Origin: Xanthomonas prunicola
Lineage (GTDB): Bacteria; Pseudomonadota; Gammaproteobacteria; Xanthomonadales; Xanthomonadaceae
DNA: 64,000 nt
Assembly (NCBI RefSeq): GCF_002846205.1
Contig: NZ_PHKV01000002.1
Span: 1-64,000 of the forward strand
Reading direction: 5' to 3'
In this document: positions 36,915-45,967 of the stretch, piece after piece
How the letters are laid out: each line of letters begins with the position of its first letter
Position numbering within the stretch: the stretch's first letter is position 1
Notes under the pieces: model-generated
The model's input: the letters and a program-made list of their open reading frames with translations, nothing else
Told to the model about the DNA's origin: nothing
Database searches by the model: none
Program-made: the position numbers and the translations under genes

Positions 36915-39269
36915 TCAGTGCACGGTGCCGCTGTGCTGCGGGTCCAGCCGATCGATCACGCCCTGCATCGCACTGTCGAACGCGCCATCGTTGATGTGTT
37001 CGCGCAGGCGGCCCAGCCGCACCATCACTGCCAGCTCTTCGGGCGAGGCAACGCAGAAACGCACACCGCGGCGGTTGACGAACAACAGCCGCTGCGAGAT
37101 CGGGCTCACCCACGACAGCTTGCCGGCCTGGACCTTGCCATCCTTGTCGACAAAATCCAGCCAGGTACCGATGTCCATCGCACGGAAACGTTCGGCATCG
37201 GCACTGTCGATGCTCTGCGCCACCGCTTCGGCACCCAGCACCACGCTGACGCTTTCGGCGGCCGGTGGCGGCAGGTTGACCTGGGGTAGTTCCGGCAGGG
37301 CTTTTTCCAGCTCCGGGCGCGCTTCGGCAATCGCCTGCAAGGTATCGTGCAGCGCCGTAATCGCCACCACCACCGCATCGCCGTGCAGGCCTACGCTCGC
37401 GAACACGCGGTGCAACGCCGGCTGCCAGACCTGCAGCCATGGCTTGCCGACGATATGCCGGCGCGCTTCTGCCAGTTCCTCCAGCACGCCATCGGCCACT
37501 GCCAGCGCTTCGATGGTGCCCGGACCTTCGTCGCCATCACGCAGGATCGCCATGGTCAGGTGGTGCAGCCACGGCTGGCGCAGGAAATCTTCCACGGCCC
37601 TCGGCAGGCCGGCCCCTTCGGGCACGCGCTGCTCCAGCTCCGACAGCGCGCGGCTGCGGGCCAGTTCCAGCTTTTCTTGCCCGCGTTGGGTTTCAGTGGC
37701 ACGACGTTCGGCAATTTCTACCCGACGCCGATGCTGCGACAGGAAGTCGCGGAATTCTTCTTCTAACGTGAGGAAGATCGCCAGGTTCTCGTTGAACTCG
37801 GCCACCAGGCGGTCGACGATTTCTTCGACCTTGCCCATCAGCACGCGCTCGGCAGCGCTGTCGCCGTTGTTGCCTTCGCAGGCCTCGGCCAACGAGTTGA
37901 GCAGACGCCGCGCGGGGTGGGTCTTCTGCACGAACATCTTGCGGTCCAGCAGTGCGACCTTGACGAACGGCACCACCAGACGGCCGATCATTTCGCGCGA
38001 GCGATTTTCCAGATCGCGCTCGTCCAGCATCACGTCGAATAGCATGCCGACCAGGTCGATGGCATCTTCGTCCATCGGGTCGAGTTTTGCGGTGGCCGGG
38101 TCCACGCCCAGCCGCGTGGCGCTGGACAGCACTTCGTTCTTCAGCCGCTGCGCCAACGATTCGTCGTCGTCGCCGATGGCCGCCTGCAGCGTCGCGCTCG
38201 GCGTGGCCTGCAGCAGCGACAGCACCGACATCATTTCGCGCTGGCTCAACGGGCGTTGCTGGCCGACCGCTACCGTTGCTGCGGACGCAGCAGTGTCGCG
38301 CACGCTGCGCGTCTGCTGCAGCAACTCGTGCAGCGCTTCGAGCAGCATGCCCTGGCTACCGCCCGGATGATCGGCCTCGCCGTCCATGCCGCCAGCACTG
38401 CCGCCGTCGGCATGGCCGCGCTGCGTCGCGGCCTGCATGCGTCCGCGGCTATGCGCCCAGCGGTCTAGGAACCGGTTGGCCCAGGCAGGCGCGTACTGAT
38501 CGCCCGGGTCGTCGCCGCCCATCCCGGCATGACCGCCCTGAGCCTGGGCCTGGGCCCGCTCTTCGGGCGTGTCGCCGCGCGGCTGCATGCGCGGTGGCGC
38601 GCGCTTGGGCTGCGACATCTCCGGCATCACGCCGGCCTTGGCCAGGGTCTCGTCCAGGCGCGCATACAACTTGCCGATCGGCTCGGCCAGATCGCGTTCG
38701 CACAGCTTGATCAGCACCAGCCGTACTTCCGGCGCCAGGTCGCAGGTGGCGAAGGCTTCGTGAATCGCCACACCCAGATGTTCCGGACCAATCGGGTTGG
38801 TGTCGGCCATCAATTCCAGCCCACCGGCGATCCAGCCCAGGCGGCGGTCGACCCGCGCCAGCACCTGCTTGAATTCACGCAACAGCACGGTGGCCAGATT
38901 GCGCACCGCCAGCCGCGATTCCAGCACGTGCTCGGGTACCAGACTCAGCGGGCCGGTGCCCATGTCGCCGGCCAGCACCACTTCGGCCGACAACGGCGTG
39001 CCCAGCACCAGCGCCTGCCAGCCGTCTTCCAGCTGTTGGCGGAACTGGCTGGCAACCTCTTCGCGCTTGCGACGCAATTCGCGCATGCCATCGAGAAACA
39101 GCAACTGCGACGCGCCAGCGGATTCGGCACGGTCAAACAGCACATCGTCGAAATGCGCGACTGCAGCAGCAAACACCTGCGCGAGCGCCGGCACGAACAC
39201 GTCGTGCGCCTGCTCGAGCAAGCGTTGGTCACGGCCCGGGTGTCCCGACGGACTGGGCTGAAAAGTCAT
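36915..39269 (-). CDS. DUF1631 family protein
   Basis: A 784-aa protein of a large cytosolic family of unknown function. Recognisable segments are DAIDLVGMLFDVMLDERDLENRSREMIGRLVVPFVKVALLDRKMFVQKTHPARRLLN (read in part), the central Gln/Gly-rich disordered stretch (about 240-330), and a C-terminal PilZ-like beta region (LSWVSPISQRLLFVNRRG). The last is compatible with c-di-GMP-type binding but lacks an obvious RxxxR switch in what I can read. The ATG at 39269 was preferred to an upstream TTG. It is monocistronic. Confidence 0.85.
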   Translation of the reverse strand: MTFQPSPSGHPGRDQRLLEQAHDVFVPALAQVFAAAVAHFDDVLFDRAESAGASQLLFLDGMRELRRKREEVASQFRQQLEDGWQALVLGTPLSAEVVLAGDMGTGPLSLVPEHVLESRLAVRNLATVLLREFKQVLARVDRRLGWIAGGLELMADTNPIGPEHLGVAIHEAFATCDLAPEVRLVLIKLCERDLAEPIGKLYARLDETLAKAGVMPEMSQPKRAPPRMQPRGDTPEERAQAQAQGGHAGMGGDDPGDQYAPAWANRFLDRWAHSRGRMQAATQRGHADGGSAGGMDGEADHPGGSQGMLLEALHELLQQTRSVRDTAASAATVAVGQQRPLSQREMMSVLSLLQATPSATLQAAIGDDDESLAQRLKNEVLSSATRLGVDPATAKLDPMDEDAIDLVGMLFDVMLDERDLENRSREMIGRLVVPFVKVALLDRKMFVQKTHPARRLLNSLAEACEGNNGDSAAERVLMGKVEEIVDRLVAEFNENLAIFLTLEEEFRDFLSQHRRRVEIAERRATETQRGQEKLELARSRALSELEQRVPEGAGLPRAVEDFLRQPWLHHLTMAILRDGDEGPGTIEALAVADGVLEELAEARRHIVGKPWLQVWQPALHRVFASVGLHGDAVVVAITALHDTLQAIAEARPELEKALPELPQVNLPPPAAESVSVVLGAEAVAQSIDSADAERFRAMDIGTWLDFVDKDGKVQAGKLSWVSPISQRLLFVNRRGVRFCVASPEELAVMVRLGRLREHINDGAFDSAMQGVIDRLDPQHSGTVH

Positions 39270-39636
39270 GCGCAAAGGCTCCCCGCCTCTGCAGGCGTGA
39301 AAATATTCAAACGAGGAAAAACAGACGCGGCCCCAAATTCCGCCTTCGCATGGTAGGCGGTTCGTTCGTTTGTTAAGTGTGACTCAGCTCTCACTTTACT
39401 CGTGACCGCCCAGGGTTTGCGCGTCGAGCAGCCATCCTAGCTCGCTATGCCGCGGTGGAGCTTGCCGACCGGCATTATCCGCACGCGTGGGTTAAGCCTT
39501 GAGCGTGGCGAGCTCTTCCGGACAATCCACACGCCTTGCATCTCGCCAGGGTCCACGGCCTCTGCCGGCCATGATGCGGCGAGCGTTAGGAAGGGGCCGT
39601 CTATAATTCAATGCCTCGTTGCTCCGACCCGGATTT
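39270..39636. other. Divergent promoter region between DUF1631 and the nitroreductase gene
   Basis: This 367-nt gap contains no supported gene. A perfect TATAAT at 39602-39607 lies 29 nt before the nitroreductase ATG and could be its -10; no good -35 is seen at 17 nt. The side near the DUF1631 start is AT-richer and may hold its promoter. Confidence 0.45.
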
Positions 39637-40212
39637 ATGCACGCACCCTATTCACTTCAGGCGCTGGACGCGCGCCGTTCGGTTCCATCCAAACAACTCG
39701 GTGCGCCTGGGCCCGATGAAGACACCCTGCTGCGCATGCTGACCTCGGCAGTGCGTGTGCCCGACCATGGCAAGCTGGTGCCGTTCCGCTTTCTGCGCAT
39801 CGGCGGCGACGCGCGCGCCGCACTGGGCGATTTCCTCGCCGAGCGCACTCTGGCCGCCGACCCGCTGGCATCGCCCGCAGCCATTGCCAAGGAACGTGGG
39901 CGCTTCGGCGACGCGCCGGTCGTGATCGTGGTGATCGCCTCGCTGCGCCCCGAACACAAGGTGCCCGAGCAGGAGCAACTGCTCACCGCCGGTTGCGTCT
40001 GTTTTGCATTGCTGCAGGCCGCACAGGCGCATGGCTTCGGCGCGCAGTGGCTGACTGCCTGGATGGCCTACGACCCGGCCGTGACCGGCTATCTGGGCCT
40101 GGGCGAACACGAGCGCATCGCCGGTTTCATCCATATCGGCACGCCGCGCATGCAGGTGCCCGAGCGCGAGCGTCCGGACCCGCGCGTCTTGCTGCGCGAC
40201 TGGACCCCGTGA
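39637..40212 (+). CDS. Nitroreductase family protein (YdjA-like)
   Basis: A 191-aa FMN-dependent oxidoreductase-like protein. Features are ALDARRSVPSKQLGAPGPDE, the FMN-site VRVPDHGKLVPFRFLRI, and GAQWLTAWMAYDP followed by IAGFIHIGTP. The length and the VPDHGKLxPF motif match the short YdjA branch. The start MHAPYSLQAL was preferred to the 18-nt upstream ATG-like start. The next gene begins at a GTG overlapping its stop. Confidence 0.9.
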   Translation: MHAPYSLQALDARRSVPSKQLGAPGPDEDTLLRMLTSAVRVPDHGKLVPFRFLRIGGDARAALGDFLAERTLAADPLASPAAIAKERGRFGDAPVVIVVIASLRPEHKVPEQEQLLTAGCVCFALLQAAQAHGFGAQWLTAWMAYDPAVTGYLGLGEHERIAGFIHIGTPRMQVPERERPDPRVLLRDWTP

Positions 40213-41195
40213 GCACGCTGCCGGGCGCCATTGCCGCGGCGCTGCCAGGCGGCCCGCGCCCGGAGCCGCTGTACCTGATCGATGCCAGCCTGTACGTGTT
40301 CCGTGCCTGGCACTCGATTCCGGACGAGTTTCAGGACGCGCAAGGCTGGCCGACCAATGCGGTGCACGGCTTTGCGCGTTTTCTGCTGGACCTGCTGGAA
40401 CGCGAGCGCCCGCAGCACATCACCATCGCCTTCGACGAAGCACTGGACAGCTGTTTTCGGCATGCGATCTACCCCGCTTACAAGGGCAATCGCGAGCCGG
40501 CACCGGATGCACTGCGACGCCAGTTTGCGCATTGCAAGGCGCTGTGCGCGGCGCTGGGCCTGAGCGTGCTGGCCCACCGCGAGTACGAGGCCGACGACCT
40601 GATCGGTAGCGCGTTGCACAGCGTGCGCGCGCAAGGCCTGCGCGGGGTGATCGTGTCGGCCGACAAGGACTTATCGCAGCTATTGCTCGAACATGACGAG
40701 CAATGGGATTACGCGCGCAACCAGCGTTGGGGCATGGACGGCGTGAAGGCGCGCCACGGCGTGCATGCACACCAGATCGCCGACTATCTGGCGCTGTGCG
40801 GCGATGCCATCGACAACATTCCCGGCATCACCGGCATCGGGGCCAAATCGGCGGCGGTGCTGTTGGCGCACTTCGGTAGCCTGGATGCGCTGTTGGAGCG
40901 CATCGACGAAATTCCGTTCCTGCGCTTACGTGGCGCTGCGCAAATGGCGGTGCGGCTGCGCGAACAGCGCGAACACGCGCTGCTGTGGCGGCAGCTGACC
41001 ACCATTGCGCTCGATGCGCCGCTGGCGCTTACCGAAACCGGCTTCACGCGTGCACACGCCGATGCGGACATGCTGACTGGCTTGTGCGAGAGCCTGCGCT
41101 TCGGCCCGCTCACCCGGCGCCGCCTGCTGGACGCGGCCACCAGCGTCCCCGCACCGTTTCCTCCCGTTTCCCTTGCACAAGGTCCGAACCCATGA
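40209..41195 (+). CDS. 5'-3' exonuclease / flap endonuclease-like protein (ExoIX/Pol I N-domain family)
   Basis: A 328-aa protein with the FEN-like fold. YLIDASLYVFRAWHSIP carries the first acidic residue, AFDEALDSCFRHAIYPAYKGNR the second, YEADDLIGSAL and VSADKDLSQLL further metal ligands. The H3TH motif is LCGDAIDNIPGITGIGAKSAAVLL. It probably acts on 5' flaps in DNA repair or replication. The GTG start overlaps the nitroreductase stop. A similar Pol I domain would also exist elsewhere, so this is the free-standing paralogue. Confidence 0.9.
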   Translation: MSTLPGAIAAALPGGPRPEPLYLIDASLYVFRAWHSIPDEFQDAQGWPTNAVHGFARFLLDLLERERPQHITIAFDEALDSCFRHAIYPAYKGNREPAPDALRRQFAHCKALCAALGLSVLAHREYEADDLIGSALHSVRAQGLRGVIVSADKDLSQLLLEHDEQWDYARNQRWGMDGVKARHGVHAHQIADYLALCGDAIDNIPGITGIGAKSAAVLLAHFGSLDALLERIDEIPFLRLRGAAQMAVRLREQREHALLWRQLTTIALDAPLALTETGFTRAHADADMLTGLCESLRFGPLTRRRLLDAATSVPAPFPPVSLAQGPNP

Positions 41196-41743
41196 ACCGA
41201 CACGACACCCCGCCCACCGTGGTTTACGAAGGCAAGTATCAGCGCATGGTCGTGCGTGGCACCTGGGAGTATTCCGAGCGTGTGCATGCCGGCGGCCTGG
41301 CCGCGATCATCGTGGCGGTGACCCCGGACGATGCGATGTTGTTCGTCGAACAGTTCCGCGTGCCGCTGCAGGCGCGCACCATCGAAATGCCGGCCGGGCT
41401 GGTGGGCGATGTGCATGCCGACGAGTCGATCGAGCTGTCGGCGATCCGCGAACTGGAAGAAGAAACCGGCTGGACCGCCGCGCACGCCGAAGTGCTGATG
41501 ATCGGCCCCACCTCGGCTGGTGCCAGCAGCGAGAAGATCGCCTTCGTGCGCGCCACCGGCTTGCGCAAGGTCGGCGACGGCGGCGGCGATGCCAGCGAAG
41601 ACATCACCGTGCACGAAATCCCACGGGCGCAGGTCGGTGCCTGGCTGGTGCAGAAGATGGCCGAGGGCTATCAGATGGATCCCAAACTGTGGGCCGGCCT
41701 GTATCTGGTCGATCACGCGTTGGATGGCACTGCGCGTGGCTGA
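41192..41743 (+). CDS. NUDIX hydrolase (ADP-ribose/GDP-mannose pyrophosphatase type)
   Basis: A 183-aa NUDIX enzyme. The box fits GX5EX7REUXEEXGU exactly, from GDVHADE through RELEEETGW. The upstream beta part (VHAGGLAAIIVAV...LFVEQFRVPLQ) is typical of ADP-ribose diphosphatases. The ATG overlaps the exonuclease stop by 4 nt, and the next gene starts inside its 3' end, so the run is probably one operon. The exact substrate cannot be assigned. Confidence 0.92.
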   Translation: MNRHDTPPTVVYEGKYQRMVVRGTWEYSERVHAGGLAAIIVAVTPDDAMLFVEQFRVPLQARTIEMPAGLVGDVHADESIELSAIRELEEETGWTAAHAEVLMIGPTSAGASSEKIAFVRATGLRKVGDGGGDASEDITVHEIPRAQVGAWLVQKMAEGYQMDPKLWAGLYLVDHALDGTARG

Positions 41744-42521
41744 GGACGCAATCGAACCATTGCTCGGTGCCGACGATCCGGCGCCATTTACTGTGCACAA
41801 CCCGCAGGCGGCATCGCCATGGTTGCTGATCGCCGACCACGCCGGGCAGCGCGTGCCGGCACGGCTGGCCAACCTGGGACTGCCGCAGTTTGAACTGGAC
41901 CGCCATATCGGCTGGGATATCGGCATTGCGCAGGTCACCGATCTGCTGGCCGAGGCGCTGGATGCCATCGCCATCGCGCAGACCTATTCGCGCCTGGTGA
42001 TCGACTGCAACCGGCCCGATGGCGCGGCCAGCCGGATGCCGGACATCAGCGACGGCACGTCGATTCCCGCCAACCTGGCGTTGACCGGCGCCGATCGCCA
42101 GCAACGTATCGATGCAATCTTCGCGCCATACCACGCGCGCATCGCCGCCGAACTGGATGCACGCGCGCAGCGCGCCCAACCGACGCTGCTGGTGTCGATG
42201 CACAGCTTCACCCCGGTGATGGCCGGCACCGCGCGGCCCTGGCATGCCGGCGTGCTGTACCACCGCGACACGCGGCTGGCGCATCGCTTGCTGGATGCCT
42301 TGCGTGCGGAACCGGACTTGGTGGTTGGCGACAATCAGCCGTATGCGGTCAGCGATGCCACCGACTACGCCATCCCGGTCCATGGCGAAGGCCGCGGCCT
42401 GCTGCATGTGGAACTGGAAATCCGCCAGGACTTGATTGCCGATGCGGCCGGACAACAGGCCTGGGCAGCGCGGTTAGCGCGCATCTTGCCGCCGCTGGCG
42501 CAGGCATTGTTGGTGCCCTGA
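41724..42521 (+). CDS. N-formylglutamate amidohydrolase family protein
   Basis: A 265-aa FGase-like metalloenzyme. Motifs are LLIADHAGQRVPARL, HIGWDIGIAQVTDLLAE, YSRLVIDCNRPDGA, LVSMHSFTPVM and DYAIPVHGEGRGLLHVELEIRQDL. FGases release formate from N-formylglutamate in histidine degradation, but no hut genes are near, so the role may be broader. The ATG at 41724 overlaps the NUDIX gene by 20 nt; an in-frame GTG at 41736 is an alternative. Confidence 0.9.
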   Translation: MALRVAEDAIEPLLGADDPAPFTVHNPQAASPWLLIADHAGQRVPARLANLGLPQFELDRHIGWDIGIAQVTDLLAEALDAIAIAQTYSRLVIDCNRPDGAASRMPDISDGTSIPANLALTGADRQQRIDAIFAPYHARIAAELDARAQRAQPTLLVSMHSFTPVMAGTARPWHAGVLYHRDTRLAHRLLDALRAEPDLVVGDNQPYAVSDATDYAIPVHGEGRGLLHVELEIRQDLIADAAGQQAWAARLARILPPLAQALLVP

Positions 42522-42572
42522 ATCGCGGCGATTGGCAACTGCATCACCGACGCGTTGAGCATCAGCAATCAG

Positions 42573-42637
42573 CAGGAGCGCGCTTACGCGTGACGGAGCG
42601 TTACCGGCAGGGCTGCATCGGGCGCAAGCGCGCTCCT
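42573..42637. repeat. REP-like inverted repeat (AGGAGCGCGCTTRCGC)
   Basis: The arm CAGGAGCGCGCTTACGCG (42573-42590) faces its near-complement GCGCAAGCGCGCTCCT (42622-42637) across 31 nt, between two convergent genes. The element type is common between genes in xanthomonads and pseudomonads and may act as a transcript-end structure. Confidence 0.7.
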
Positions 42638-42729
42638 ACCTGGGTTTCACTGCATTGCACTTCAGCGCACCCGCGGGTTGATCAAGCACGTCGACCGAAG
42701 CGAACCCCGATCGACACGCAAGCAATCAC

Positions 42730-43671
42730 TTAGGCAAACCCGTCGGTCGCACGCACCAAGGCATCGACATTTTCCGGCTCGAACGCCGAGTGCCCCGAGG
42801 CCGGGCTGATCTGCAGCTGCGCCTTGGGCCACACCTTGTGCAGATCCCATGCGCTTTGCAGAGGACACACCACATCGTAGCGGCCGTGCACGATCACACC
42901 GGGAATGTCGGCAATGCGATGCGCGTCGCGCAGCAACTGATCTTCGACCTCGAAGAAACCACCGTTGACGAAGTAATGGTTCTCGATGCGCGCGAACGCC
43001 AGGGCGAAATGCGCGTCCTCGTGTCCGGTAACGAAGTCCTCGTCCACATGCAGGAAGCTGGTGGCGCCTTCCCATACGCTCCAGGCCTTGGCTGCAGCCA
43101 GACGCGTGGCCTCGTCATCGCTGGTGAGGCGGCGATGAAACGCAGACATCAGATCGGCGCGTTCCACCGGCGGAATCGCAGTGACGTAATGCTCCCAGGC
43201 ATCCGGGAACAAACGGCTGGCGCCTTGCTGATAGAACCATTCCAGCTCGAAGCGACGCAGCAGGAAAATGCCGCGCAGTACCAACTCGGTGACCTGCTGC
43301 GGATGGGTCTGCGCGTAGGCCAGTGCCAATGTGGAACCCCAGCTGCCACCGAACACCTGCCAGCGATCGATGCCCAGATGCGTGCGCAGGCGCTCGATGT
43401 CGGCGACCAGATCCCAGGTGGTGTTGTCGACCAGATCGGCATGCGGCGTGGAGCGGCCGGAACCGCGCTGATCGAACAACACGATGCGGTACTTGGCCGG
43501 GTCGTGGAAGCGCCGCATCTTGTTGTTGCACCCGCCGCCCGGGCCGCCGTGCAACATCACCACCGGCTTGCCCTGCGGATTGCCGCACTGTTCGAAGTAC
43601 AGCGTGTGGCGGTCGTCGACCTTCAGCATGCCGCTGTCGAACGGTTCGATCTTGGGATATAGCGCGCGCAT
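42730..43671 (-). CDS. pip: Proline iminopeptidase
   Basis: A 313-aa S33 alpha/beta-hydrolase that removes N-terminal proline; the same length and layout as the structurally known X. campestris pv. citri enzyme. Motifs are MLHGGPGGGCNNKMRRF, FDQRGSGRSTPHA, the nucleophile elbow GGSWGSTLALAYAQ, and the triad tail VIVHGRYDVVCP...SGHSAFEPEN. It lies 100 nt downstream of the effector gene on the same strand, but that is probably accidental. Confidence 0.97.
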   Translation of the reverse strand: MRALYPKIEPFDSGMLKVDDRHTLYFEQCGNPQGKPVVMLHGGPGGGCNNKMRRFHDPAKYRIVLFDQRGSGRSTPHADLVDNTTWDLVADIERLRTHLGIDRWQVFGGSWGSTLALAYAQTHPQQVTELVLRGIFLLRRFELEWFYQQGASRLFPDAWEHYVTAIPPVERADLMSAFHRRLTSDDEATRLAAAKAWSVWEGATSFLHVDEDFVTGHEDAHFALAFARIENHYFVNGGFFEVEDQLLRDAHRIADIPGVIVHGRYDVVCPLQSAWDLHKVWPKAQLQISPASGHSAFEPENVDALVRATDGFA

Positions 43672-43771
43672 GGTGGCTCCGACGCAAAGACCTGGATTTT
43701 AACCAACTTAGCGCATGCCGACCTGCCTGAGCAGGTTGCAATGACCTGCGGCGTCCGCGGCGCCGAACCGG

Positions 43772-45967
43772 CTACACCATTGCCGACGCGCCTCTGGCGC
43801 TGGCACCATCGTGTTGGCGTTGCTGTGCATCCATCGCCACCTGCTGCTCACGCTGCTGATTGAGCCCCTGCGCTTGCTGCAACGTGTCATGCATCGGTGC
43901 TGGCTGCTGCGATATATCCGTGGCGGCGCGGAAACCCGGGGTGGTGCCGGCCACCCACATGGTGTCGCCGACCATTGCCACGCGGTCAATCTTGCCGGCG
44001 TCGGTGATGCCATTCCGCTTGGCGTCGAGCATCGCCTGCGCGACATGCGCGTCGCCTACATGTGCCGGCGCGTCCTGACGGATGCGCGCAAACATGGCCT
44101 GATCTGCCGCCGACAGCGCGGCGATGCCGTGTCCATTGGCGTGAGGCGCACGATGCGCACCGGAGGGAGCTCCATGGTGGCCGGGAGCGGGCGCCGTGGA
44201 AGAGTGTGCAGCTGGAGCGTGCGGCGTAGCCTGAGGATGCACCGCGGCGGGCGCAGGCGCTTGCGGTTGCGTCGGTGCATGCGCTGGCGCCTCACGCTGA
44301 AACCATTGACCAGGATGGGTCAGGGTGTCATAGGCCTGACCTGCCGCATGCTTGGCGGCGTCGATGCCCTGCGAGGCACTATGCTTGGCGGATTCGTACA
44401 TCTGCGTGCCGCTTCGCACGGCCGTGTCTGCGGCTTGCGAGACTGCGTGCCTGGAGGCGTCGTAGGTCTTTGTGGCAACGTGTTCGGCCCGCTCCACGCC
44501 TTCGGAAAGCGCGTGCTTGGTCGTGCCGTAGGCCTGCTTCACGGTGCGCTCGGTCCGATCAATTCCCTCGGTGACCGCATGCACGCCGTCCTGGTATTTT
44601 TGCGCAACCGTGTGCGACGCAACCCTAGCGGCGTCATAGGTATCGACGATGTGGTTGACGGCGTTGGCAGCGCCAGCCTGGAAGCGAGGATCATGGACAC
44701 GCTGCACCACGGCCTCGGCTGCAGCGTGGGCGCCTCGCTCAACAAGACCTTTGGCTGATTCCAGGCCATCACCCACAATGCGGCCCGCTGCATCGATGCT
44801 CTGCCCGTGCAGATGCGCCGCGTCACCCACGAGACTGACCGCAGGCAAGATTGGAGCGATATAGACGCCAGCTTTGCGCGCTACCGCCTCCACGCCCTCG
44901 TCTACACCCTTCACGGCCTGGCCGCTCGCACGGACAAGATCGGCACCGTATTGAAGGCCGTACCCGACGCCTTGTACAGGAGCGTTGCGCTCAATGTTGT
45001 CGCGGATGGCCGGATCGGCATTCAGGGCCAGATATTCATTCAATTGCCGCCGGAGATTCGGCGATAACTCGCCCTGGCCGCCGTTACCGTGCATCTGGCG
45101 CAGCGATTCGGATAGTTCCGCGCGCGCTTGCGATACATCTCTGCCGAAATGGTCGATGCCGGCCTTGTGCTCGGCGTAGCGTTGCACAGCCTCCTGGAAG
45201 CGATGTGGCTCCAGGATGTTGTCCGGGCTCTTGCTGTGGAAATGCTGCTGCCCGCCGTGGTCGCTCAGCCGCATCGCGATCAACGCATTGGGCGGCGCGG
45301 ACCCGGCCGGCGCATCCAGATACCGACCGGCACGCAGGCTCTGGATATCCTCTTTGCTAGCCAGCGACACCACCTCACCGACATGCGGACTCGCTGCGCT
45401 CACCACGTCGCCGGCCATACGGTAATTGGTGAGGTGAAAACCCGGCTGCGGTGAACCATTGATCATTTCTGCAGCACCGAAGGCATTGAAGGTGGCGCCA
45501 CGCAGGCCGTGCTCAGCAGCCTCAATTTCCGCCACTGCGCCGCCCAGCGAGTGGCCGGCGACGAATACCTGGCTCTTTGGAATACCTTGCTTAGCCGCCT
45601 TGGCAATCATCTGCTCGGTGAATGCATCGGCTGCTGGCTTTTGCGCATTGACAGTGTCGCGCACCATCTTGGCGTCGACGGCGATATCCTGCAACGTCGT
45701 GAGCGCGTGATCAGCTTTTTCCGATTTGGTTTCGCCAGAGAACAATCCAGGGTCGGTTCCGCGATAGGCGATGACAACCTCACCCGTTGCTACGTTCTGA
45801 TACGCGGTCGCGTGAAACCCAGTCGCAGCATCATTCGCATACCCAAATAGCTGATATTTGCCGCCATCCAAGGAAACGTACTTATTATTTTTCTCGACAT
45901 CACTTTGCAACCGATTGGCGTATGAGTCGTTGGCGGCATCGGCAAGCACTTGATCGTTTACTTTCAT
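43772..45967 (-). CDS. Type IV secretion antibacterial effector: class 3 lipase with C-terminal XVIPCD
   Basis: 731 aa. Residues 1-260 form a class 3 lipase-like domain: VVIAYRGTDP (oxyanion region), Ser140 in VAGHSLGGAVAE, Asp187 in MAGDVVSAASP, and candidate His242/His244. Residues 458-545 are four exact 22-residue repeats spaced by Tyr. A Pro/Ala/His-rich linker (557-611) leads to the XVIPCD (about 612-731), with ALSAADQAMFARIRQ, AMLDAKRNGI, VAMVGDTMWVAGTTPGFRA and the Gln-rich tail. XVIPCDs bind VirD4 and target X-Tfe toxins to the Xanthomonas T4SS. The start overlaps the immunity-gene stop by 4 nt. I recall a lipase-type X-Tfe in this region of X. citri. Confidence 0.93.
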   Translation of the reverse strand: MKVNDQVLADAANDSYANRLQSDVEKNNKYVSLDGGKYQLFGYANDAATGFHATAYQNVATGEVVIAYRGTDPGLFSGETKSEKADHALTTLQDIAVDAKMVRDTVNAQKPAADAFTEQMIAKAAKQGIPKSQVFVAGHSLGGAVAEIEAAEHGLRGATFNAFGAAEMINGSPQPGFHLTNYRMAGDVVSAASPHVGEVVSLASKEDIQSLRAGRYLDAPAGSAPPNALIAMRLSDHGGQQHFHSKSPDNILEPHRFQEAVQRYAEHKAGIDHFGRDVSQARAELSESLRQMHGNGGQGELSPNLRRQLNEYLALNADPAIRDNIERNAPVQGVGYGLQYGADLVRASGQAVKGVDEGVEAVARKAGVYIAPILPAVSLVGDAAHLHGQSIDAAGRIVGDGLESAKGLVERGAHAAAEAVVQRVHDPRFQAGAANAVNHIVDTYDAARVASHTVAQKYQDGVHAVTEGIDRTERTVKQAYGTTKHALSEGVERAEHVATKTYDASRHAVSQAADTAVRSGTQMYESAKHSASQGIDAAKHAAGQAYDTLTHPGQWFQREAPAHAPTQPQAPAPAAVHPQATPHAPAAHSSTAPAPGHHGAPSGAHRAPHANGHGIAALSAADQAMFARIRQDAPAHVGDAHVAQAMLDAKRNGITDAGKIDRVAMVGDTMWVAGTTPGFRAATDISQQPAPMHDTLQQAQGLNQQREQQVAMDAQQRQHDGASARGASAMV

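Noticed and set aside
39358..39395. A possible Clp site (TGTGA...TCAC) upstream of the DUF1631 gene
   Set aside because: The half-sites are separated by 8 nt rather than 6 and the flanks do not match.
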